Shown here: piece after piece, positions 26,796 through 35,566 of the stretch
Numbering within the stretch: the stretch's first letter is position 1
Layout of the letters: each line of letters starts with the position of its first letter
Assembly (NCBI RefSeq): GCF_001428245.1
Contig: NZ_LMRV01000042.1
Coordinates: 14,904-78,903 of the forward strand
Origin: Paenibacillus sp. Soil522
GTDB lineage: Bacteria > Bacillota > Bacilli > Paenibacillales > Paenibacillaceae
Reading direction: 5' to 3'
DNA: 64,000 bases
Notes under the pieces: generated by a model
Told to the model about the DNA's origin: nothing
Database searches by the model: none
The model's input: the letters and a program-made list of their open reading frames with translations, nothing else
Program-made: the position numbers and the translations under genes

Positions 26796-29684
26796 ATGCC
26801 CGAACTTTGCGAATATCCGTTTCGAAATCCCGATCTCCCGCTCGAAACAAGGGTGAACGATCTTGTCTCCCGCTTCACGCTGGAAGAGAAAATCAACTTG
26901 ATGTGCCAGTTTCAGGATGAAATCGAACGTCTTGGAGTCAAAAAATACAAACACGGTACGGAAGCCTCGCACGGCATCGCGTGGCTCGGCAAAGCGACGA
27001 TGTTCCCGCAGCCGACCGGACTAGCCTGCACGTGGGATACTGAGCTCATGAGACGCGTCGGTGAAGTCATCGGGGTAGAGGCGCGGGGCTTTTACCACCG
27101 CAATCCGGCCTTGAACGGCTTGACGTTGTGGGCGCCGACGGTCGATATGGAACGGGATCCGCGTTGGGGCCGGAACGAGGAGGCCTACGGAGAAGATCCT
27201 CATCTGACGGGCAAGCTCGCCGCGGCGCTTGTCCAAGGCATTCAGGGGGATCACCCCTTCTATTTGCGAGCAGTCGCCAGCCTGAAGCATTTTCTTGGAA
27301 ATAATAACGAAATCGACCGAGGGACATGCTCCGTGAGCATCGATCCGCGAAACATGAGGGAATATTACTTGAAGGCGTTTGAAATTCCGTTCAAAGAAGG
27401 CGGAGCCCAGTCCATGATGACGGCTTACAACTCCGTCAACGGAGTTCCCGCTAACATCAATCCGCAGGTGGTCGACGTGGTCAAGCGGGAATGGGGCATG
27501 GACGGCTTCGTTGTCAGCGATGCGGGCGACGTGCTCGGCACCGTTAACGATCACAAATATTACGTTTCGTACAAGGAAGCCGTCGCTTCCTCCGTGCTGA
27601 ACGGCATCGACAGCATCACGGACGACCACCCATTGTCGAAGCAAGCGCTGCGGGACGCCCTGGCGGAAGGACTGCTGACCGAGAACGATATCGATATCGC
27701 GCTTCGCAATACGTTCCGCGTCCGGATGCGGCTCGGCGAATTCGACCCGGACGAACGCAATCCATACTCCGGGATCGACGAATCAGTCATCCTTGCGCCC
27801 GAGCATAAGGAAGCGGCGAAAGAAGCGGCGCTCAAAGGGATCGTTCTGCTCAAGAACGAAGGCGCGGCATTACCGCTCAACGCAGGCGATTTGAAAAGCG
27901 TAGCTATCGTCGGGCCGTTGGCCGGAATCGTCTATCGCGACTCGTACAGCGGGTCGCTGCCTTACGCCGTAACTCCGATTGAAGCAATCATCAAGAAGAT
28001 GGAGGGCCGGGGTCAAACTTTGTATGCGAGCGGCAACGACCGGGTGAAGCTGTCTGCGGCCGACAAGTTCGTGAGGGTGCGTCAAGACGGCAAACTCGCA
28101 GCCGACTTGACGCGAATATCGGACGCTGATGTGTTCGAGATGACGGACTGGGGCTGGCGGGCAAACACGTTGGTATCCGAAAGCACGGGTAAATACGTGA
28201 CGACGGACGATCGGAATTTGTCAGCGGATTCGGAGGAGATTTTCGGCTGGTTCACTAAGGAAACGTTTCTTCTCGACGTAGCCGGAAACGGCAGACTGAA
28301 CCTCTCGACTTGGAACGGGGCCGCCGTCGGCCTCGGAGCGAATGGTCTTCTCGCCGTCGATCCGAAGCTGGCAGAGGCGCGTTCGACGCTTGGCTCTCCG
28401 GAAGAGAACGCAGAATCCGCGGCCAAAGCATCATCAGGCGCGATGGAGGTCGCATCAGTCTCCTTAGACGCGCTCAAAGTGACGGACGGCTTGCAGGAAG
28501 CGATCAAGGCGGCCCGCGGGACGGGCGCAGCGGTCGTGTTCGTCGGGAATCATCCGCTCATCAACGGCAAAGAAACGACTGACAGGCCAGACATCACGCT
28601 GCCGGAAGCGCAGCAGCGCCTCATCCGCGAAGTAGCCGCAGTGAACCCAAGGACGATCGTCGTCATTGTCGGCAGTTACCCATTCGCCCTTGGGGGAATC
28701 GAGAATCTCGTTTCCGCGATCCTGTACACCTCGCACGCAGGTCCGGAGCTCGGGAGCGCGTTGGCGGACGTCCTGTTTGGCGATTACGCGCCCGCTGGCC
28801 GGCTGAATATGACCTGGTACCGCTCCACCGATCAGCTTCCAGATTACATGGACTACGATATTATCGCGGGCGAGCGAACTTATCAATATTTCCGGGGCGA
28901 AGCCCTGTATCCGTTCGGTCATGGATTGACGTACTCCGAGTTCGTCTATGAAGAATTGTGCATCGATGGGAACAAGATCGGGATGGACAGCGAGACTGCC
29001 ATTAGCGTAACCGTACGGAATGCCGGGAACATCGCGAGCGACGAAGTCGTTCAGTTGTACGTCCGGGCGAACGAATCCCGCATCAAGCGGCCTCTCAAGC
29101 AATTGCTCGGCTTCCGCCGGATCCATCTTGCTCCCGGCCGCAGCGAAACGGTGTGCTTCACGCTCAAGGCTTCCGATCTTGCATTCTGGGACGTTACCCG
29201 CGATCGCTGGTGCGTTGAATCAGGAACCAGTACGGTCATGATCGGCCGCTCTTCCGGGGACATTAAGCTGTACGCGAACCTCACCGTGGACGGCGAAACC
29301 GTTCCTCCCCGCAATTTGCGTCTGCCCGCGGCCGCGGTCAACTATGACGGATATGCCGGCATCATCATCGACGAGTGCAAGGAAGGCGGCAGCAGCGCCG
29401 CCGCCGTGCGGAGCGGAGCCTGGATCCGTTTCGACGATGCAGAGTTCGGAGCACGCGGCGCCTCTTGCTTCGAAGTGCGGGCCTCCTCTACCGAGGGGGG
29501 AGCCTTGGAGATCCGAACCGGGGGGCCGGATGGCGAACTCATCGGCATTTGCGCCATCCCATCCACCGGGGGCACGCAATCGTGGCATACGCTGACCTGC
29601 TCGGCTGCATTGCCGGGCGCCCGGCAGTCAATCTGTTTGAAGATGGACGCCGACATTCGATTGTCTTGGTTCCGATTCATATAA
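26796..29684 (+). CDS. GH3 glycosidase with inserted domain and C-terminal CBM6
   Basis: 962 aa, no signal peptide, so probably intracellular. GH3 barrel at about 1-330 with the nucleophile Asp242 in GFVVSDAGD and the KHFLGNN loop; alpha/beta sandwich from about 335. A beta-rich insertion occupies about residues 412-540 (ISDADVFEMTDWGWRANTLV through the STWNGAAVG segment). The FnIII-like domain is at about 730-800, and a CBM6-type module closes the protein (about 850-962, WIRFDDAEFGARG ... LSWFRF). It probably removes beta-linked glucose or xylose from imported oligosaccharides. A terminator follows at once. Confidence 0.88.
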   Translation: MPELCEYPFRNPDLPLETRVNDLVSRFTLEEKINLMCQFQDEIERLGVKKYKHGTEASHGIAWLGKATMFPQPTGLACTWDTELMRRVGEVIGVEARGFYHRNPALNGLTLWAPTVDMERDPRWGRNEEAYGEDPHLTGKLAAALVQGIQGDHPFYLRAVASLKHFLGNNNEIDRGTCSVSIDPRNMREYYLKAFEIPFKEGGAQSMMTAYNSVNGVPANINPQVVDVVKREWGMDGFVVSDAGDVLGTVNDHKYYVSYKEAVASSVLNGIDSITDDHPLSKQALRDALAEGLLTENDIDIALRNTFRVRMRLGEFDPDERNPYSGIDESVILAPEHKEAAKEAALKGIVLLKNEGAALPLNAGDLKSVAIVGPLAGIVYRDSYSGSLPYAVTPIEAIIKKMEGRGQTLYASGNDRVKLSAADKFVRVRQDGKLAADLTRISDADVFEMTDWGWRANTLVSESTGKYVTTDDRNLSADSEEIFGWFTKETFLLDVAGNGRLNLSTWNGAAVGLGANGLLAVDPKLAEARSTLGSPEENAESAAKASSGAMEVASVSLDALKVTDGLQEAIKAARGTGAAVVFVGNHPLINGKETTDRPDITLPEAQQRLIREVAAVNPRTIVVIVGSYPFALGGIENLVSAILYTSHAGPELGSALADVLFGDYAPAGRLNMTWYRSTDQLPDYMDYDIIAGERTYQYFRGEALYPFGHGLTYSEFVYEELCIDGNKIGMDSETAISVTVRNAGNIASDEVVQLYVRANESRIKRPLKQLLGFRRIHLAPGRSETVCFTLKASDLAFWDVTRDRWCVESGTSTVMIGRSSGDIKLYANLTVDGETVPPRNLRLPAAAVNYDGYAGIIIDECKEGGSSAAAVRSGAWIRFDDAEFGARGASCFEVRASSTEGGALEIRTGGPDGELIGICAIPSTGGTQSWHTLTCSAALPGARQSICLKMDADIRLSWFRFI

Positions 29685-29693
29685 CTGCCTTAT

Positions 29694-29724
29694 TCCTCTC
29701 GGCATTCGCCGAGGGGATTTTTTA
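29694..29724 (+). terminator. Terminator of the GH3 gene
   Basis: CCTCTCGGC and GCCGAGGGG pair around a four-base loop, followed by ATTTTTTATT, shortly after the GH3 stop. Confidence 0.85.
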
Positions 29725-29759
29725 TTCTACCTCAATTATAGCTCCCTGAGTATTTACGA

Positions 29760-29920
29760 GGAAACTAAACGATTTCTCCGAAAAAGATCGCGCTAGATAT
29801 AAAGCCATATTCGAAGAATTGAAGGATCACATCGACGAAAAAACCAAGCGGCTACTGACCGCCCCTATGGTCAAATCTTTGGGATTCGGCGGTCAAAAGG
29901 TCATCTTCGAACTATTTATT
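29760..29920 (+). pseudogene. N-terminal fragment of an ISAzo13-type transposase
   Basis: The frame KLNDFSEKDRARYKAIFEEL, then KDHIDEKTKRLLTAPMVKSL and GFGGQKVIFEL, matches the start of ISAzo13-family transposases (the DExxRRLxxAxxxxxLGxGG pattern). It breaks off at about 29917, exactly where half of an operator begins. No transposon ends were found. Confidence 0.6.
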
Positions 29921-29921
29921 G

Positions 29922-29945
29922 GACATGGTATAGTATGATTTAGTC
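29922..29945 (-). promoter_or_regulatory. Half operator, copy k
   Basis: In the minus direction it reads GACTAAATCATACTATACCA, the distal half of the operator. The proximal half (AATCAAGGTT) and -10 box are replaced by transposase sequence. It is a relic of a further regulated leftward gene. 29946-30070 holds nothing else recognisable. Confidence 0.6.
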
Positions 29946-30072
29946 ATCGTTAAATTAGGATTTCCAATCTAATTTACTACGAGATCCATGATTGACTTAC
30001 TCAGGGAAATCTTCATATAAATACTGCTTTTTCGCTGTGAGAAATGATTAGCAATAAGTCCGGGTGAAGACG

Positions 30073-30117
30073 AAAAAGGTACCGGGGCTTCGCAAGGAAG
30101 CGGCCCGGTACCTTTTT
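30073..30117. terminator. Bidirectional terminator between GH3 and GH5 regions
   Basis: AAAAAGGTACCGGG and CCCGGTACCTTTTT form a 14-bp stem with T-runs on both strands. It serves the leftward GH5 gene that ends at 30230. Confidence 0.85.
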
Positions 30118-30229
30118 GTTATCCATGATAAATTAGCTCTTCACGGTATCTGGTGCCGTGCGGGGGAGAGTCTCGATAGATCCAGGCAAATCTGTTCTTG
30201 CACTCGACCGTATGGAATAGCCCCCTACT

Positions 30230-32119
30230 CTAGCCTTTTCTAAACTTCTTGTAAAATATGCCGCCTGCAATAAAAAGCAATGCAATGCCCGCTGCCCAAT
30301 AAATCTGCCTATTCGGCTTGTCCTGCGTCGCCGTTTCACCATCCGAAACTGACGTCTCCTCCCCGGCCTGAGCTGAATCGTCAGCCCCCTCCGTTTGCTC
30401 CTGGGCATCGGCCTCATCCGCCGGTACAGTACCGGTCACCTTGCTTCCGCTCACCGACAACCTGTAGTCGAGCACAGCGCCGCTCCAAAAATGCAGCTTC
30501 AGCATCACCTCTCCATCATTCACTTCGTTAAAGAATTCGCTGGTCAGATCCGCCAAATTCAATTTGTAATCGGGCTCGAAAGAATGGCCGTATTCCTTAA
30601 AGGACGTCCAACTGGCGGGACCGGCATTGCCCCCTCCTTTGTAGACGGCCTCCATCGTTGCTAGTTTGTCCCCGTTATAGTTAACTGGAATGATGAACAT
30701 GGATCTCGTCCCTATTGCTTTTTGGACAGTTGGATGATCGTAGCGGATAACGTGAAGCTTCCAGTCGGCGCCGGCCGAGAAGGTGCATGTTAGCGTCACG
30801 CTCTCGCCGAGGGCCTCCGGAACATGGCCGCGGAGAAAATCCGCCTTAAGCGTCAGCTGGTCTCCGCTGATCATGTAGTCATCGCCGGCCGCAAGCAGAC
30901 GATCATCAACTTTTATTCCGGTCAAGGTGTTTCCGTTTAAATTCAGCTTTACCAGCACATCCTCCGCCTCTTCGCCAGGTAGCAGATAGATCGAGTCGGA
31001 AGCCGCATTCGATGACCGGCCGTTCAAGCTTGCCATCATGACTTCATAGAACGCGGGATTGTTCCATGTATACGAGCGACGGTCAAAGTGCTGGCCGTTG
31101 TCCCAAAGCATATGCGTCATTCGCTTCTCGCGAGCATAATAGGTGAAGAATTCCAAAAACTTCAGGATTTCGCCATGCTGGATCGTCTCTATTTTCTTGT
31201 CGAAGCCCAGAAGACCGAACTCGCCGATAATGACAGGAATTCCCCGCGCGACAAAGGTGTCATAAGCTCGGTCAAAGGCTTGGACAATGTCCTCTCTCGC
31301 GGTTTCGTCGAATGTGGTAACACCTCCAAGATTTACACTGAATGGATAATAGCCGTAATAATGAATCGTAGCGATCAGATTCGGATCATCCAGCCTTTCA
31401 ATGGTCTTGTAAAGCTCCCGCATGCGAGCTTCTGACGGGCTTGCCGTTACTGTCGGGAGTACAAGCGGACGTGTTGCATTAAACCCGCCGCTGCTCCGCA
31501 CGATTTGGTGAAAGGCAGTGTTTAACTCGTCCAACATCTCGAAATAGACCGGCTCATCCTTGTTCCAATCGTCCGAGAAGCGCGGCTCATTAATGCTCTC
31601 AAACATGAGCTTGCTCGGATAATCTTTAAAAAGGAGCGTAATCTGGCGCCACACGGCCTTGTACTTCTCCATCACCGTCTCGCGCTCGTTCTCCATGTTC
31701 AGCAACCAGTGCGAATCATGGTGAATGTTAATCATGACGTAAAGTCCCGCGTCCAGCGACCAATCGACAACCTCCCGAATTCGGTCAGCAAAAGCTTCTT
31801 GAATGATATATTCCGGATCGCTGCCTAACCGGTGATTCCATGTAATTGGAATCCGTATGCTGCGGTAGCCTTGATCCCTGAGCGCTTGAATGAACTCTTC
31901 TGTCACAACAGGGTTGCCCCACGACGTTTCTTCTCCGGCCGCATCAAACGTATTGCCTAGATTCCAGCCCGGCTGCATGTCTTCAACGTACTGCTGCAGG
32001 CTTCCCTCGATCGGTTCTGCATGGATGCGGACATCTGTGTAAAAATTTCCGATTACCAAGACCATGATCATAAGTATGCTGATGTACTTACCTTGTGTAA
32101 TTCTTGCCGCACCTACCAT
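30230..32119 (-). CDS. Membrane-anchored GH5 endoglucanase with X2-like and CBM46-like modules
   Basis: About 629 aa. N-terminal signal (residues 8-34) then a GH5 barrel (about 40-350) with NLGNTFDA, acid/base Glu178 in ESINEP and nucleophile Glu300 in VIIGEFG. An X2/Ig-like domain (about 365-450) and a CBM46-like domain (about 465-560, LATMEAVYKGGGNAGPASWT) follow, the layout known for GH5_4 xyloglucan/beta-glucan endoglucanases. After an acidic linker a C-terminal helix with KKFRKG tail (about 602-629) anchors it to the membrane; no sortase LPXTG is seen. ATG at 32119 has GAGGTG upstream and overlaps the stop of the esterase remnant (ATGGTAG). Confidence 0.88.
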   Translation of the reverse strand: MVGAARITQGKYISILMIMVLVIGNFYTDVRIHAEPIEGSLQQYVEDMQPGWNLGNTFDAAGEETSWGNPVVTEEFIQALRDQGYRSIRIPITWNHRLGSDPEYIIQEAFADRIREVVDWSLDAGLYVMINIHHDSHWLLNMENERETVMEKYKAVWRQITLLFKDYPSKLMFESINEPRFSDDWNKDEPVYFEMLDELNTAFHQIVRSSGGFNATRPLVLPTVTASPSEARMRELYKTIERLDDPNLIATIHYYGYYPFSVNLGGVTTFDETAREDIVQAFDRAYDTFVARGIPVIIGEFGLLGFDKKIETIQHGEILKFLEFFTYYAREKRMTHMLWDNGQHFDRRSYTWNNPAFYEVMMASLNGRSSNAASDSIYLLPGEEAEDVLVKLNLNGNTLTGIKVDDRLLAAGDDYMISGDQLTLKADFLRGHVPEALGESVTLTCTFSAGADWKLHVIRYDHPTVQKAIGTRSMFIIPVNYNGDKLATMEAVYKGGGNAGPASWTSFKEYGHSFEPDYKLNLADLTSEFFNEVNDGEVMLKLHFWSGAVLDYRLSVSGSKVTGTVPADEADAQEQTEGADDSAQAGEETSVSDGETATQDKPNRQIYWAAGIALLFIAGGIFYKKFRKG

Positions 32120-32534
32120 TCCATCACCTCTTTTATATTGGCAATCAGCTTGTCTGCAGCTTTGGTATGGGTTGCCTCCGATGGATGCCAATCTGCACCG
32201 AAGTCGTCTTCCCACAATTGAACGTCAAACTTCATAACCGAAATATTGGTATCGCCGGTTTGATTCGTATAAGCTGCGGCTGCTTGCTCCATTAGTGGCA
32301 GCATATCTCACAGTAAGGCTGGTTGCAGCAGGAACATTGTTGAACTGAATGCCATTGCCGCTCCTGCAGGGATATTGACCGGCACGGTCACGCTAGTGTA
32401 GGCACCATTCCAAGTGCCATTCCCGGTGAAGGCGAGTTGTAATTCAAGGCTTGCTCGTTGGTTTCCCAGTCGATGGAGGAACCGTTGTAAGCCTTGCCGC
32501 TGAAGGTATAGCGGCCGTTGTTCCTTGTGTTCAT
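32113..32534 (-). pseudogene. Decayed CBM-SGNH esterase gene leading the GH5 operon
   Basis: From an ATG at 32534 the minus strand carries a carbohydrate-binding-module-like part split over frames (FSGKAYNGSSIDWETNEQAL; then NGIQFNNVPAATSLTVRYAA). It jumps into the last 60 residues of an SGNH esterase (QTGDTNISVMKFDVQ; GADWHPSEATHTKAADKLIA) and stops within the GH5 start. The catalytic serine block is gone and at least two frameshifts are present. The 3' end still overlaps the GH5 start, so translation of the remnant could affect GH5 expression. Originally this was probably an acetyl-esterase co-expressed with GH5. Confidence 0.75.
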
Positions 32535-32567
32535 CTTGGTAGTCTCCTTTTTTAAATCCTGAGTTTT

Positions 32568-32581
32568 TGAAAGCGCTTTCC
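32568..32581 (-). promoter_or_regulatory. cre site (CcpA) at the promoter of the esterase-remnant/GH5 unit
   Basis: TGAAAGCGCTTTCC matches the cre consensus except for the last base and contains the palindromic core GAAAGCGCTTTC. It overlaps the predicted transcription start 7-8 bases downstream of the -10 box of operator copy e. Confidence 0.8.
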
Positions 32582-32586
32582 GATTG

Positions 32587-32649
32587 ATTATATTAAACAG
32601 CTTGATTATAAACCTTGATTTTTAGGCCGGAAAATAGCAGGATATAGAC
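32587..32649 (-). promoter_or_regulatory. Operator copy e with -10 box
   Basis: In the minus direction the operator (32611-32649) reads GTCTATATCCTGCTATT ... CCTAAAAATCAAGGTT, followed after 18 bp by TATAAT (32587-32592). It drives the esterase remnant and the membrane-anchored GH5. Confidence 0.8.
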
Positions 32650-32854
32650 ATCGTTCAACCCTATTGTTGCTAATACTAAAGGAAGCTTCCGAACAAAATA
32701 CAGAGCGCGCAAATATTGGAAAGCAAATAAAGTGAACCCTAAGCTTATCCCAACTTTGATAATGAAAGTTCGTCCGAGCAAGTCTCATAGGTTTGCAATA
32801 AATGAAGATATTCGCCGAGCCATTTTTTTGTTCGCGGGATGCGTTCCAGATAAA

Positions 32855-32889
32855 GAAAGAACCTCGATATCTTGCTGCGAGGTTCTTTC
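32855..32889. terminator. Terminator downstream of the secreted GH5 gene
   Basis: GAAAGAACCTCG and CGAGGTTCTTTC form a perfect 12-bp stem with an 11-base loop, 85 bp after the GH5 stop. In the minus direction a T-rich tail (TTCTTTCTTTATC) follows. Confidence 0.7.
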
Positions 32890-32973
32890 AATTTCATGTC
32901 ATGTAATAAGAGTAGCAGTTTATTCAAATCAAGTTCCTCAAACTGCTGGAAGAGCTTATTATTTATTTCCTGA

Positions 32974-35382
32974 CTAGCCATGGGAGACCGTAACGGTGAC
33001 AGATGTAACCGTAACATTCCCTGCACGATCTTCGGCTCTATAGTTAATCGTATAAACAAGAGGTTCCGTACCCTTGGCTTTTTTAGCCAGCAGCATAAAC
33101 TCGGTATCGAATGTGCCGAATTCGGCCTGTTGAACCATGGATTCGTAGCTGTCGACGGCTGTGTTTGGCGTAATAAACAGCAGAACAACGGATTCCACCT
33201 GCGACAGCCCATCTTCAGCTTTAACTGTAGCTTTTACACTAACCAGTTTGTTGTTAGCTGGCAACAAGGTTTCCTTATCCAGAACAACGTTCAGGGTTGG
33301 AGCAACCGTATCAATGATCAAGCTTCTGTACGCCCACTCCGACCAGGTACCATGATTGTTCTTCGCACGTACCTTGATCGACCAATTTCCGTCTGCCAAT
33401 CCGCTCAATTTATAGGAATTGGATGTGCCCGCCAGCTCACCGCTGTCCATACCGACCGTCTTCCAACCGTCGCTGGAGGCTTGAACCTGATAGGCAGCTT
33501 GGGTATCCCCATAATAAGCGTCAAGGAAAGTCCAGTCAAGCTGCGGACTGTTCGAGTTGATCGCCTGACCTTCCTCATACGAGGTGATCGAGACGGACGG
33601 AGCGCTAGGCGCTTTGCCGGTAACGCTCGTGCCGTTTTTCGTAACCTTATATTCAAGTACCGCGCCGCTTCGGAAATAGAACGTCAGAACAACTTCGTCA
33701 CCGCTTGTTACTTCTTTGAAGAAGTTCTCTGTGAGAAGGATTTCATTCGTTGCATAAGAAAGCTTGTATGACTCGGCAATCGCTTTGTACGAAGTCCAGT
33801 TAGCCGGCCCGGCGTTGCCCCCTTTCGTGTACACGGCCTCCATCGTGGCAAGACGGTCGCCGTTGAAGGCAGTTGGAATTGCAAAATTCGTGTTGGAGCC
33901 TTCTGCGTTTTGTTGAACCGGTGTGTCGTTATACATGACATGGAAGGTCCAATCTACACCTTTGTTGAAATGGGCCTTCAATACGGCGACCTCGCCCAAT
34001 TGAGCCGATTGGATCAACTTTGCAATGAATCCTGCTTTCAAGACCAGGTCATTGCCATTCACCACATAATCGCTTCCTGCGGTCAAGCTTTCATTTCCAG
34101 CGGTGATGCCGGTCAGATTGTTGCCGTTCAAGTTCAAATGCATGACGGTGTCCTGGGCCGGAGCACCCTTCTTGATGAAGATCAGATCGGATTCGGCGGT
34201 GGAGGAACGGCCTTCCAAGCCCGCCATGATGTAATTGTAAGTATCCTGGTCATTCCACTTATACGTGGAACGGTCAAAACGGGAGGTGTTGTCCCACAGC
34301 ATATGGGTCATTTTATTCTGTTTGAAAACATAGGTAGAATACTCGAAGAACTTGTTCGCCTCGCCTTTCTCGGGCACATCGTCCCCGGCACCCCAGCTAT
34401 CCCAGCCGAACACTCCGAATTCGCCTATAACAACGGGAACTCCTTTCGCTATGAACGTATTATACGCTCTCGCGGCCAATCCATCGATATCCTTAGCTGT
34501 GTCTCCATTATGCTCAAACGTCGAGTAGCCGGCAATGTTTATACCGAACGGCCAGAAGCCGTAAAAATGTATGGTGGCGATTAAATTCTTGTCGTTCAGC
34601 TTCGCCATCGTGCTTGCAAGATAATCCATATCCAGTTGACCGCCATTCGTAACTAACGTCGGCAATACAAGCGGACGAACGTCATTGGCACCCCCCGATG
34701 CTCTTACAATATGGAAGAAGGAGGTATTGAGCTCATCAAGCAACTCGTTCTGCTTCGCATTATCAACGTTGACAAATTGCGGTTCGTTGACGCTTTCAAA
34801 CATCAGTTTGTTGGAATGATTCTTGAACCGGTCGGCAATTTGCGTCCAGAGCGCATTATATTGGGCCAAGACGGCGTCATGATTCGTCGGCATCTGGTTG
34901 ATCCACCTAATGTTGTCGTGGTGAAGGTTGATCATGACATACAGACCCGCATCAAGCGACCAGTCCACAACTTGCTGAATCCGGTTCATCCAGGCCGGAT
35001 CAACCGTGTAATCCGGTGCGGCGCCCGTATGACCGCCCCATTCCCATGTAGTCGGAATGCGGATACTTTTGAAGCCCTGTCTGGCAATTTCATTAATGAA
35101 ATCCTGGGTTACGGTATCCTGGACTTCTTGCACCCAGTCCCCCCCAAATGCATCAAATGTATTGCCCAGGTTATATCCGGGCTGCATAGCGTCTACATAG
35201 TCCTGGATGGTGCCGGTTGGAACAGGGGCCGGAGCCGGAGCCGGCGATTCGGATATTACTGCTCCTACAGGTGCGCTGTCATTAGCTGCGACGGGAATCG
35301 CGCACATCAGCAGAAGTAAAACGGACACAAATAATGAAACGATTGATTGGGTGAATCCACTCGACTTTTTACTTGTTTTCAT
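32974..35382 (-). CDS. Secreted multimodular GH5 endoglucanase
   Basis: About 802 aa. Signal peptide (about 1-33, ending PVAA), a Pro/Ala linker, then a GH5 barrel (about 57-370) with NLGNTFDA, acid/base Glu200 in FESVNEP and nucleophile Glu321 in VVIGEFG. An X2/Ig-like module (about 385-475), a CBM46-like module (about 485-585), an FN3-like module (about 590-690) and an Ig-like C-terminal domain follow. The first three modules parallel the membrane-anchored enzyme next door, so the two are paralogues. The set is typical of GH5_4 enzymes that cut xyloglucan and mixed-linkage glucan. ATG at 35382 has AGGAGA at a good distance. Confidence 0.9.
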   Translation of the reverse strand: MKTSKKSSGFTQSIVSLFVSVLLLLMCAIPVAANDSAPVGAVISESPAPAPAPVPTGTIQDYVDAMQPGYNLGNTFDAFGGDWVQEVQDTVTQDFINEIARQGFKSIRIPTTWEWGGHTGAAPDYTVDPAWMNRIQQVVDWSLDAGLYVMINLHHDNIRWINQMPTNHDAVLAQYNALWTQIADRFKNHSNKLMFESVNEPQFVNVDNAKQNELLDELNTSFFHIVRASGGANDVRPLVLPTLVTNGGQLDMDYLASTMAKLNDKNLIATIHFYGFWPFGINIAGYSTFEHNGDTAKDIDGLAARAYNTFIAKGVPVVIGEFGVFGWDSWGAGDDVPEKGEANKFFEYSTYVFKQNKMTHMLWDNTSRFDRSTYKWNDQDTYNYIMAGLEGRSSTAESDLIFIKKGAPAQDTVMHLNLNGNNLTGITAGNESLTAGSDYVVNGNDLVLKAGFIAKLIQSAQLGEVAVLKAHFNKGVDWTFHVMYNDTPVQQNAEGSNTNFAIPTAFNGDRLATMEAVYTKGGNAGPANWTSYKAIAESYKLSYATNEILLTENFFKEVTSGDEVVLTFYFRSGAVLEYKVTKNGTSVTGKAPSAPSVSITSYEEGQAINSNSPQLDWTFLDAYYGDTQAAYQVQASSDGWKTVGMDSGELAGTSNSYKLSGLADGNWSIKVRAKNNHGTWSEWAYRSLIIDTVAPTLNVVLDKETLLPANNKLVSVKATVKAEDGLSQVESVVLLFITPNTAVDSYESMVQQAEFGTFDTEFMLLAKKAKGTEPLVYTINYRAEDRAGNVTVTSVTVTVSHG

Positions 35383-35410
35383 CAACTAGTCTCCTTTATT
35401 AATTTTTATT

Positions 35411-35424
35411 TGAAAGCGTATACA
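35411..35424 (-). promoter_or_regulatory. cre site (CcpA) at the secreted GH5 promoter
   Basis: TGAAAGCGTATACA fits the consensus TGNAANCGNWNNCA fully. It lies just downstream of the predicted transcription start from operator copy f. Confidence 0.8.
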
Positions 35425-35441
35425 CTTCTGCTTTCTGATTG

Positions 35442-35504
35442 ATTATAAGTCATCGTTTGACTATTAACCTTGATTTTTAGGACATCATCTAGTACAAAAG
35501 AGAC
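35442..35504 (-). promoter_or_regulatory. Operator copy f with -10 box, promoter of the secreted GH5 gene
   Basis: In the minus direction the operator (35466-35504) reads GTCTCTTTTGTACTAGA ... CCTAAAAATCAAGGTT, followed after 18 bp by TATAAT (35442-35447). The distal half is weaker than in the other copies. Confidence 0.75.
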
Positions 35505-35508
35505 ATAT

Positions 35509-35541
35509 AAGCCGTAAGGAGAACATGTCTCCTTACGGCTT
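35509..35541. terminator. Terminator of the GH95-GH43-esterase operon
   Basis: AAGCCGTAAGGAGA and TCTCCTTACGGCTT form a perfect 14-bp stem with a five-base loop, 26 bp after the end of the esterase gene. The U-run is weak. Confidence 0.75.
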
Positions 35542-35566
35542 GTTTCATGCGATAGGCAGCTCCCAT

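Larger units (their letters stand above)
32062..32889. repeat. Longer copy of the segment at 617-1195
   Basis: It contains the GH5 start, esterase tail, CBM-like part, operator e with its -10 box and cre site, and the terminator hairpin of the upstream GH5 gene. Comparison with 617-1195 shows a 300-bp deletion there. Confidence 0.8.

Noticed and set aside
32745..32979. A 78-codon minus-strand frame after the secreted GH5 gene, with a partial counterpart at 1038-1195
   Set aside because: It runs through the GH5 terminator stem and the two copies differ mostly by amino-acid-changing substitutions. It looks like non-coding duplicated sequence.
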